Shown here piece after piece: positions 56,112-64,000 of a stretch of DNA of 64,000 nt. Position 1 is the stretch's first letter. Every line of letters starts with the position of its first letter. The position numbers and the translations under genes were made by a program. The DNA comes from Gammaproteobacteria bacterium (GTDB lineage Bacteria; Pseudomonadota; Gammaproteobacteria; Steroidobacterales; Rariloculaceae): the NCBI GenBank assembly GCA_022820625.1, contig JAJEFE010000147.1:97831-161830 (forward strand), read 5' to 3'. The notes below the pieces were generated by a model that saw nothing but the letters and a program-made list of their open reading frames with translations, ran no database searches and was not told the origin of the DNA.

Positions 56112-56573
56112 TTATTCTTCGATGAGGAACAGGACCTGGCCGAACTCTACCGGGGCGCCGTTTTCCACGAGGATGCTCACGATGGTCCCATCCACGTCGG
56201 CTTCGATGGGGTTCATCATCTTCATCGCCTCGACGATGCACAGCGTATCGCCCACTTCGATCCGGGAACCCAGGTCGACGAACGGTTTGGCCCCCGGGGC
56301 CGGACCGGCGTAGAACGTGCCGACCATGGGCGAGGTGATTTCATGACCGCCGGAGGCAGCCTCCGCCGGGGCGGAGTCCGGCCGCTCGGAGGCCGGTGGC
56401 TCGGGCACGTGGACCGGAACCTGCGCCGGCGCCGGGGGCTGAGCTGCCGGAACGACCGGCGCGGCCGTCAGCCGCGTCACGCGGATGGACTGGTCGCCCT
56501 CGGAGATTTCGATCTCGGCGATCTCGTGCGATTCCACGAGCTCCATGAGTTTCTTGATTTTCCTGACGTCCAC
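56112..56573 (-). CDS. accB: biotin carboxyl carrier protein
   Basis: 153 residues from GTG at 56571-56573, with GGAGG six bases upstream. N-terminal helix [13 protein letters not shown], an Ala/Pro linker, and the biotinyl domain with [12 protein letters not shown] (biotin on Lys118). Works with AccC. It lies 36 bases after aroQ. Confidence 0.97.
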   Translation of the reverse strand: MDVRKIKKLMELVESHEIAEIEISEGDQSIRVTRLTAAPVVPAAQPPAPAQVPVHVPEPPASERPDSAPAEAASGGHEITSPMVGTFYAGPAPGAKPFVDLGSRIEVGDTLCIVEAMKMMNPIEADVDGTIVSILVENGAPVEFGQVLFLIEE

Positions 56574-56609
56574 GAGAGCCTCCTCCGGCAGTCCGCGGCG
56601 AAAGATTCC

Positions 56610-57047
56610 CTAGGCCAGATGACGCGAGGCGGCGACAAGGGCCAGTTCGTAACTGGCGACGCCGAACCCGGCAACGGTGCCCAGGGCCACGTCGGAGAAA
56701 AACGAGCGATGCCTGAAATCCTCGCGCGCGGCGACGTTGGACAGATGTATTTCAATGAACGGTATGCTCACGGCCAGCAGCGCATCCCGAAGCGCTATAC
56801 TGGTGTGGGTGAAGGCTGCCGGGTTCAGCAGGATGAGTTCGACGCCTTCGTCGCGGGCCGAGTGAACGCGCCTGACCAGTTCATGTTCGGCATCGCTCTG
56901 GTAGCAGAGCAGGTCGTGGCCCTGCCGTTCTGCAGACTGCGCCAGGCGCGACTCGATATCCGCCAGGGTATCCGCACCGTAGATTTCCGGTTCGCGCTGT
57001 CCCAGCAGGCCGAGGTTGGGGCCATTGATCAGAAGCAAACGTGCCAT
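56610..57047 (-). CDS. aroQ: type II 3-dehydroquinate dehydratase
   Basis: 145 residues. INGPNLGLLGQREPEIYG carries the catalytic Arg and Tyr; LNPAAFTHTSIALRDAL has the substrate Asn and His; IEIHLSN supplies the last His. The usual NGPNLNLLG has Gly for the second Asn here. Third step of the shikimate pathway. It precedes accB on the same strand, as in many gammaproteobacteria. Confidence 0.95.
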   Translation of the reverse strand: MARLLLINGPNLGLLGQREPEIYGADTLADIESRLAQSAERQGHDLLCYQSDAEHELVRRVHSARDEGVELILLNPAAFTHTSIALRDALLAVSIPFIEIHLSNVAAREDFRHRSFFSDVALGTVAGFGVASYELALVAASRHLA

Positions 57048-57178
57048 TTTTCATGATCGACGAAATTTACGCGCTAATTTAGCACAAATCGGAGCATGTT
57101 TGTGAATTTTTACCAGGCTTTGCTTGGAGCGATATCAGTTCCCTCCGTGCCTGCGCGGCGATGCTGCCGGGAATATTG

Positions 57179-57784
57179 CTAGTGGTTCAAACGCGCCCGG
57201 GCTGCATCGATGTCCATCGTGCCGGCTTCCAGAGCGTTCAGGACCAGGAGGAAGTCGTCCATGTGCTCCGCATGCAGTTCTCCGTTATGGACGCCCAGGA
57301 TGCGTTTGTGGTGATCCGTGAATACAGTAAAGGGCAGAACGAAGAACTCGAGCCCGAATTCGGCGGCGGCTTCCATGGCCGCCAGTTGTCCCACCAGCAC
57401 CGGGTAGTTGAAGCCCATGTCTTCGGCGAATGCCTGCACCGCTTCCAGGTGATCCACGGCGATGCCGACGACCTGCACCCCTGCGGACCCGTTGGCATCC
57501 TGGAACTCCTTCAGCAGGGGGATTTCCCGCAGGCACGGCGCACACCAGGTGGCCCAGAAGTTGATCACCAGGGCGTTGCCCTCCCAACCATGAATGGAGC
57601 GCAATTCCCCGGTGAGATCTTCGAGCGCGAAATCCGGTAGCGTTTCTACGCTGACGGATGCCGCGGTATTTCCGGCGCCGTCCGGTAGATTCCCCGGAAC
57701 CACGGCACGGTAGCCCACGTAGGCGAGCAGCGCGGCAGCGCTGAGCGCCAGCGTCAGCAGCGCGGACCGGGCCATGTCACTCAT
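57179..57784 (-). CDS. TlpA-like membrane-anchored thioredoxin
   Basis: 201 residues. A single N-terminal helix (about 8-28) anchors a periplasmic thioredoxin domain with WATWCAPCLREIP. PVLVGQLAAMEAAAEFGLE and the cis-Pro segment (LPFTVF) follow. It reduces disulfides in the periplasm, for example apocytochromes. Overlaps the DsbD N-domain gene by eight bases. In related genomes full DsbD occupies the upstream place and would reduce it; here the electron source is unclear. Confidence 0.88.
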   Translation of the reverse strand: MSDMARSALLTLALSAAALLAYVGYRAVVPGNLPDGAGNTAASVSVETLPDFALEDLTGELRSIHGWEGNALVINFWATWCAPCLREIPLLKEFQDANGSAGVQVVGIAVDHLEAVQAFAEDMGFNYPVLVGQLAAMEAAAEFGLEFFVLPFTVFTDHHKRILGVHNGELHAEHMDDFLLVLNALEAGTMDIDAARARLNH

Positions 57785-58226
57785 CGCCCGCCAGCCTCAC
57801 GCGCTTGTCCCAGCTTGCGGGGAGGTAGCAATAGCCGATGTCGGCACAACCCTGAAGTTCCAGCCGGACCAGCATTTCGTTCGCGGCGCCCGCGCTCCGG
57901 TAGGGAATGCGAATCTGGAAATCGCCGCGATAGATTTCCACGGCGCCGAAGAATTCGTCCACGTGGGGACGGCCCTCGGGAAGCTCCGGCGTGCCGAGCA
58001 TGATGCCGTCGGTCAGGCTCTCGAAGCCGAACCGGTGCCGGTACAGGTAATAACCCTCGGGAATCTGAAAGCTCAGTACCACCGAGCCGGCATCGGCGAA
58101 AGCAATCCAGGGAAAGGCTTCCTCGGGCGGTAGTGGTTCATTGAACTGGGCTGCGGCGACGGCCACGGCGGCAAGCACGGCGAGAAGCAGCCGGCGCGCA
58201 GTCGACCGTGTCGTGGTGTTTGTCAT
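57777..58226 (-). CDS. stand-alone DsbD N-terminal domain
   Basis: 149 residues from ATG at 58224-58226. A signal peptide (LLLAVLAAVAVAAAQF) precedes the immunoglobulin-like DsbD alpha domain: SFQIPEGYYLYRHRFGFES and QGCADIGYCYLPA with the catalytic Cys pair. In full DsbD a membrane domain and a C-terminal thioredoxin domain follow (about 560 residues in total). Here translation stops at the end of the N-domain, overlapping the TlpA-like gene. So the membrane electron conduit is missing at this locus. The CcdA-like protein at 14961 might substitute. Confidence 0.85.
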   Translation of the reverse strand: MTNTTTRSTARRLLLAVLAAVAVAAAQFNEPLPPEEAFPWIAFADAGSVVLSFQIPEGYYLYRHRFGFESLTDGIMLGTPELPEGRPHVDEFFGAVEIYRGDFQIRIPYRSAGAANEMLVRLELQGCADIGYCYLPASWDKRVRLAGDE

Positions 58227-58239
58227 GCGAAGGGTCTCC

Positions 58240-58560
58240 TCATGACACCGATTCCGCGAGCCAGCCCAGGTAGGCCCTGGAACCCCTGCAGACCGGAACG
58301 GCGATGATTTCCGGCACGTCATAACTCGACAGCCGCCTGATCGCGATCTGCAATTCGTCGAATCGGGCATCCGTGGTCTTGATCAACAGCAGAGTTTCCT
58401 TGTCCCGTTGCAGCCGGGATTCCCATGTGTACGTGGACAAGACTCCATCCACCCGGTTGACACAGGCGGCGAGCCGCTTTTCCACCAGAGCGCCGGCGAT
58501 TTCGTCCGCTTCGTCCGCGTTTGCACAGGTCGTCAGTACCAGAAGAGCGGAATTACTCAT
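58240..58560 (-). CDS. cutA: divalent cation tolerance protein CutA
   Basis: 106 residues from ATG at 58558-58560. LVEKRLAACVNRV, STYTWESRLQRDKETLLLIKT (first part) and SYDVPEIIAVPV are the CutA signature. It forms a trimer resembling PII proteins; linked to copper tolerance in early work. It is 13 bases upstream of the DsbD N-domain gene and divergent from groES. Confidence 0.93.
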   Translation of the reverse strand: MSNSALLVLTTCANADEADEIAGALVEKRLAACVNRVDGVLSTYTWESRLQRDKETLLLIKTTDARFDELQIAIRRLSSYDVPEIIAVPVCRGSRAYLGWLAESVS

Positions 58561-58677
58561 TGCCGATCGATCCTGACCTGCCGTACGCCTGTCTGTTCGG
58601 AAGCATAGCGGCACTGCCGTCCCGTGTCATTGATCGGCGAACGCAGTGAGATTTTTTCGCGCCACGCGCAATTGGGT

Positions 58678-58703
58678 CTTGAAATCTCTCAATTCGCCCC
58701 TAT
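58678..58703 (+). promoter_or_regulatory. sigma-32-like heat-shock promoter of groESL
   Basis: CTTGAAA (58678-58684), a 12-base spacer and CCCCTAT (58697-58703) match the sigma-32 pattern of heat-shock promoters. It lies about 100 bases before groES and abuts the CIRCE element. Confidence 0.75.
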
Positions 58704-58705
58704 CA

Positions 58706-58732
58706 TTAGCACTCGTTTCGACCGAGTGCTAA
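58706..58732. promoter_or_regulatory. CIRCE operator (HrcA binding site)
   Basis: TTAGCACTC, nine bases, GAGTGCTAA: a perfect match to the consensus inverted repeat. HrcA repressor binding here would block groESL between heat shocks. It lies just downstream of the sigma-32-like promoter, so control is probably dual. Confidence 0.93.
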
Positions 58733-58798
58733 CAAGTGCGACGGCGTACAAGGTTTTTTCCAACGTAGTTCAATGAGTTATCAAAGGGAGACCCATCA

Positions 58799-59089
58799 AT
58801 GAAGATACGTCCCTTACATGATCGCGTCGTCATCAGGCGCACCGAGGAAGAGCGAACCTCTCCCGGCGGAATCGTGATCCCCGACGCCGCGGCCGAGAAA
58901 CCCATCAAGGGTGAAGTTCTCGCCGTAGGTAACGGAAAGCTGCTGGAAAACGGCGACATTCGGCCCCTTGACCTCAAGGTGGGCGACCAGGTCCTGTTCG
59001 GCAAGTACTCCGGCACGGAGGTCAAGATGGACGGCGAGGAACTGCTGGTGATGCGTGAGGACGACATCATGGCGGTGATCGAGGGCTGA
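58799..59089 (+). CDS. groES: co-chaperonin GroES
   Basis: 96 residues from ATG 58799, with AAGGGAG upstream. [20 protein letters not shown] is the N-terminus, with the mobile loop [29 protein letters not shown] ends it. It caps GroEL. 45 bases before groEL. Confidence 0.98.
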   Translation: MKIRPLHDRVVIRRTEEERTSPGGIVIPDAAAEKPIKGEVLAVGNGKLLENGDIRPLDLKVGDQVLFGKYSGTEVKMDGEELLVMREDDIMAVIEG

Positions 59090-59113
59090 GGCCCCGCTGC
59101 AACGATTTTTTGA

Positions 59114-60763
<1,650 letters not shown>

Positions 60764-60786
60764 CGTCGCCGACTTCAGCCGAACGG

Positions 60787-60815
60787 AAAAGCCCCGCCCC
60801 TGCGCGGGGCTTTTT
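60787..60815 (+). terminator. rho-independent terminator of groESL
   Basis: GCCCCGC (60791-60797), six-base loop, GCGGGGC (60804-60810), then five Ts, with a matching A-run before the stem. It lies 24 bases after the groEL stop. Confidence 0.93.
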
Positions 60816-60944
60816 CATGGTGCGGGCCCGCATGTCACGGACGGCACGCGTTGATGATAGAGTTCCGGTCTGCGCCGGCGGGCGGCGGCAGCAGTCTTCC
60901 TGCAATTCACGCATGAGGCGCTTTCGTACCCGCCGGCTTGTGGA

Positions 60945-63863
60945 ATGCCGATGAACCTGACCGCTCCGTCCGATCTGCCGCACCATCTCGCTGGCCGTTG
61001 GCAACGCGTCAGGGAGCGCCTTGCCGGGATTCCCGAAGTTCTGTTGGCCGAACATCCGCGGGCGGCGGAAACGCTGCCCCGCGTGGCCATCTGCAGCGAC
61101 TTCGCCCTGACCACGTTGCTTCGCCATCCCGAGGCCTTGCTGGAACGCCTGGCGGACGCGGAACCGCTCTCCCCGGAACGCCTGGCGGAGCGGTTCCGCG
61201 TCCGCGACCGCTCCCAGGCCGAGGCGATGACGGTGCTCCGGCAGGTGCGCCACGTGGAGATGGCGCGCCTCGCATGGCGGGACCTGGCGGGATGGTCGGA
61301 CCTGGACACGAACCTCGCCGACCTGTCCCTGCTGGCCGATGGCGCCATCGTGGCCGCTCACGACTATGCGCAATCGCAGTTGCTTCAGCGTTTCGGGCAG
61401 CCCGTGGACGGCGACGGTACGCCGGTGGAAATGATGATCCTGGCCATGGGCAAGCTGGGCGGCAGCGAACTCAACTTTTCATCGGACGTGGACCTGGTGT
61501 ACCTGTACCCGGAAGGCGTCGTCTTCGAGGATCGCCCGAGGACCCGGCCGGACGAGTACTTTCGCCGCCTGGGGCAATGGTTGATCAAGCTGCTCAACGA
61601 AGCGACGGCGGACGGCAGGGCGTTCCGCGTGGACACGCGCCTGCGGCCGTTCGGTTCCAGCGGGCCGCTGGCGATGAGCGTGTCGGCGCTGGAGAACTAC
61701 CTGATCCGGCATGGCCGGGATTGGGAGCGCTATGCCTACCAGAAGGCCCGGCTCATCACCGGCCGGCGCCACGGCGCCGAACTTTTCGACGAGGTGCTGA
61801 CGCCTTTCGTCTATCGCCGCTATATCGATTTCGGCGTGTTTCGCTCGCTGCGCCAGATGAAGGCGCTGATCGCCGAGGAAGTGGCCAGGCGCAACCTGGC
61901 GGACAATATCAAACTCGGTCCGGGCGGCATCCGCGAGATCGAGTTCATCGTGCAGGTGTTTCAACTGGTCCGGGGCGGGCAGAATCCTGCGCTGCGGACC
62001 CGTTCGCTGCTGCGGTCGCTGCGGCGGCTCGAATTCACGGACGTCCTCGAGTCCGGCGCCGTCACCGGACTGGAACAGGCGTATCGATTCCTGCGCACCC
62101 TGGAAAATCGCCTGCAGGCGATGGAGGACCATCAGACGCAGCGCCTGCCCGGGGATGCCGATTCGCGGGCAATCCTGGCCTGGGCGATGGGCAAATCCGA
62201 ATGGGAGGAGCTGGCCGCCGAACTGGAGGTTCATCGGCAACTCGTCGATGCGGAGTTCGCCCGGCTGGCGTTCGACGAGCGCGGCGAGCGCCGCGGGGAA
62301 GGGGAGGCTTCAGACAGCGGCGCGGACCGGGACACGAGCGCGGGCGAGGCTCCGGGCGGGTCCGGCGCGGAACAGGATGAACGCTGGGCGGCCGCATGGG
62401 AGCGCGCGGACATGGCGGGGCTCCTTCAAAACGCCGGCGTCCGGGAGGCCCGGGCGGTGGCGGACGACCTCCACGGCCTGCGCAACAGCAACCTGTACGG
62501 GCGGATGGACGAGGTGTCGAGGCAGCGGCTGGCCGAAGTCGTTGCCCGCCTGGCGCTGCGGCTGCGCGAGTACCGGAACCCGTCGTGGATTGTCAGCCGC
62601 CTCATTCCGCTGTTGCGGGCCATCTGCCGGCGCAGCGCCTACCTTGCGCTGATCGGCGAGAATCCCGGTGCGCTGACGCGCTTGCTTACGCTGGCAGAAC
62701 GCAGCGAGTTCCTGGTGACGCTGGTCGAACAGCATCCCCTGCTGCTCGATGAACTGCTTGACGAGCGCATCTTCGACGCCGCACCCACGCGCGGGGAACT
62801 GGAAGACGCGCTGGAGCGGGCGGTCCGCCTGCGCGTGACCGACGACGTCGAATCGCAGCTCGAGGTCATGCGCACGTTCCAGCGCGGCGCCGTGTTTCGG
62901 ATCGCGGTGGCCGACCGGATGGCCAACCTGCCGCTGATGAAGGTCAGCGATCGACTCACGGACACTGCCGAGTTGATCCTGGCGTATGCGCTGGACATGG
63001 CGTACTCGGAACTGGCCGAACGCCATGGCGCGCCGATGTGCAGTACCGGGAAAACTCAGCGGCGGGTCGGCTTCGCGATAGTCGGTTACGGCAAGCTCGG
63101 CGGCATCGAGACAGGTTACGGTTCCGATCTCGACCTGATCTTCCTGCACGATTCCCGTGGCGATGCGCAGCGGACTTCGGGGGCCAGGCCGGTCGAGAAC
63201 CGCGTCTTCCTGGTGCGGCTGGTGCAGCGGCTGATCAGCCTGCTGAGCATCCAGACGCGCTACGGCCGCCTCTACGAGGTGGACATGCGGTTGCGTCCCA
63301 ACGGACAGTCGGGCGCGCTCGTGTCGAGCATGGACAGCTTCCGGTCGTACCAGCGGACCCAGGCCTGGGTATGGGAGCACCAGGCGCTGCTGCGCAGCCG
63401 TTCCGTGGCGGGGGATGCCGGCGTGCGCGAGGAATTCGAGAACGAACGGCGCGAGATCCTCATCCATCATGTGAATCGGCGGGACCTGAAGGCCGAGGTC
63501 GTCAAGATGCGCCGGCGAATGCGCTCCGAACTGTCACGCAGCCGCGGCGGCGAGTTCGACATCAAGCAGGACGCCGGCGGGATGGCCGACATCGAGTTCC
63601 TGGTCCAATACTGGGTGCTGGCGCACGCGGCGCAATACCCGGACCTGGTGGAGTATTCCGACAACGTTCGCCAACTCGAGGCGCTGGCGCGCAACGGGCT
63701 GGTTCCGGGCACCACGGCCGACCGCATCAAGTCGATCTACCTCAACCTGCGCGGCAGCGCCCACGAACTGGCGTTGATCGGCAGCGGCCGCGTCGTTTCC
63801 GGCGATGCCTTCGCCGACGAGCGCGCCTGGATCAGGAACCTGTGGGGCGAAGTTCTGGGCTAG
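60945..63863 (+). CDS. glnE: glutamine synthetase adenylyltransferase / deadenylyltransferase
   Basis: 972 residues from ATG 60945; ATG 60951 is also possible. Two nucleotidyltransferase domains: GGSELNFSSDVDL (172-184) and GGIETGYGSDLDLIFLH in the second half, each followed by a helical GlnE domain (WEHQALLRSRSVAGD, MADIEFLVQYWV). It controls glutamine synthetase activity in response to PII. A low-complexity linker (GEGEASDSGADRDTSAGEAP) separates the halves. Full length for the family. Confidence 0.96.
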   Translation: MPMNLTAPSDLPHHLAGRWQRVRERLAGIPEVLLAEHPRAAETLPRVAICSDFALTTLLRHPEALLERLADAEPLSPERLAERFRVRDRSQAEAMTVLRQVRHVEMARLAWRDLAGWSDLDTNLADLSLLADGAIVAAHDYAQSQLLQRFGQPVDGDGTPVEMMILAMGKLGGSELNFSSDVDLVYLYPEGVVFEDRPRTRPDEYFRRLGQWLIKLLNEATADGRAFRVDTRLRPFGSSGPLAMSVSALENYLIRHGRDWERYAYQKARLITGRRHGAELFDEVLTPFVYRRYIDFGVFRSLRQMKALIAEEVARRNLADNIKLGPGGIREIEFIVQVFQLVRGGQNPALRTRSLLRSLRRLEFTDVLESGAVTGLEQAYRFLRTLENRLQAMEDHQTQRLPGDADSRAILAWAMGKSEWEELAAELEVHRQLVDAEFARLAFDERGERRGEGEASDSGADRDTSAGEAPGGSGAEQDERWAAAWERADMAGLLQNAGVREARAVADDLHGLRNSNLYGRMDEVSRQRLAEVVARLALRLREYRNPSWIVSRLIPLLRAICRRSAYLALIGENPGALTRLLTLAERSEFLVTLVEQHPLLLDELLDERIFDAAPTRGELEDALERAVRLRVTDDVESQLEVMRTFQRGAVFRIAVADRMANLPLMKVSDRLTDTAELILAYALDMAYSELAERHGAPMCSTGKTQRRVGFAIVGYGKLGGIETGYGSDLDLIFLHDSRGDAQRTSGARPVENRVFLVRLVQRLISLLSIQTRYGRLYEVDMRLRPNGQSGALVSSMDSFRSYQRTQAWVWEHQALLRSRSVAGDAGVREEFENERREILIHHVNRRDLKAEVVKMRRRMRSELSRSRGGEFDIKQDAGGMADIEFLVQYWVLAHAAQYPDLVEYSDNVRQLEALARNGLVPGTTADRIKSIYLNLRGSAHELALIGSGRVVSGDAFADERAWIRNLWGEVLG

Positions 63864-63956
63864 ACATCATGGATTGACCTGCCCTGGCCTCAAGCATCGT
63901 GGGTTATGTTTGGGGTCGGAGCCTTTAGCACAGAGCCACATTGAGGAGGGCAGGCC

Positions 63957-64000
63957 ATGAAGGAGTATAACGCGTACGTGGGTTTGGACGTTCACAAGGA
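63957..64000 (+). mobile_element. start of IS110-type transposase, runs out of window
   Basis: ATG 63957 with GAGGAGGG upstream opens MKEYNAYVGLDVHK, the N-terminus of DEDD transposases of IS110. Only 14 codons are visible. CCTGCCCT (63878-63885) and AGGGCAGG (63947-63954) form an inverted repeat ahead of it. The element's left end would lie between the glnE stop and this start. Confidence 0.75.

Overview
The window reads as chromosomal DNA of a high-GC gammaproteobacterium. The strongest evidence is gene order: rhlB divergent from trxA-rho, a groESL-cutA-dsbD-tlpA-aroQ-accB-accC-fis-purH-purD block, and glnE, lipA, bfd/bfr and a Bat operon with gammaproteobacterial layouts. The species cannot be named from sequence alone. 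No tRNA, rRNA or CRISPR array was seen, and no gene-free gap exceeds about 300 bases.

1-17.5 kb: an accessory, mostly exported metabolic block. Two near-duplicate proteins, each a c-type cytochrome domain joined to a beta-propeller, bracket it. Between and beside them lie three members of an uncharacterised exported domain family (GRWEGDxLVVD signature), two DUF6152 domains whose predicted mature N-terminus is His-His, a Tat-exported amidohydrolase, an acyl-CoA dehydrogenase, a zinc alcohol dehydrogenase, a B3-like metallo-beta-lactamase fold protein and esterases. The block ends in a tight set of SCO copper chaperone, CcdA/DsbD-like membrane protein and a second type of propeller. This is the best candidate for an undescribed system: a periplasmic, possibly copper-dependent, redox pathway feeding electrons to a cytochrome.

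17.5-21.2 kb: a less GC-rich accessory island. It holds two unknown genes in tandem, a 59-residue unknown gene, a decayed ImmA/IrrE-type gene, a decayed Rpn-type nuclease gene, a small orphan gene, a signal-peptide stub, and an intact AbrB-type antitoxin/Doc toxin pair with a palindromic operator.

21.2-36.3 kb: DUF192 protein, MBL-fold hydrolase, DUF1801 protein, a six-gene MoxR/DUF58/DUF4381/BatA/BatB-C/BatD operon, a glyoxalase-like protein, a lipase-like protein, an OmpA-like lipid-anchor-free protein, lipoyl synthase and SohB-type protease.

36.4-49.6 kb: iron genes bfd (Fur-like site) and bfr, a fused hydantoinase/5-oxoprolinase, an EF-G paralogue, rho-trxA with rhlB divergent, a YrfG-like nucleotidase divergent from cysQ, a DUF465 protein and glucokinase.

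49.6-64 kb: an NTT-like nucleotide transporter, then purD-purH-fis, accC-accB-aroQ, tlpA, a stand-alone DsbD N-terminal domain and cutA on the minus strand; groESL with both a sigma-32-like promoter and a perfect CIRCE element; glnE; and the start of an IS110-type transposase at the right edge. In the conserved block, dsbD has lost its membrane and C-terminal domains, and prmA and dusB are missing between accC and fis, which suggests deletions in this lineage.
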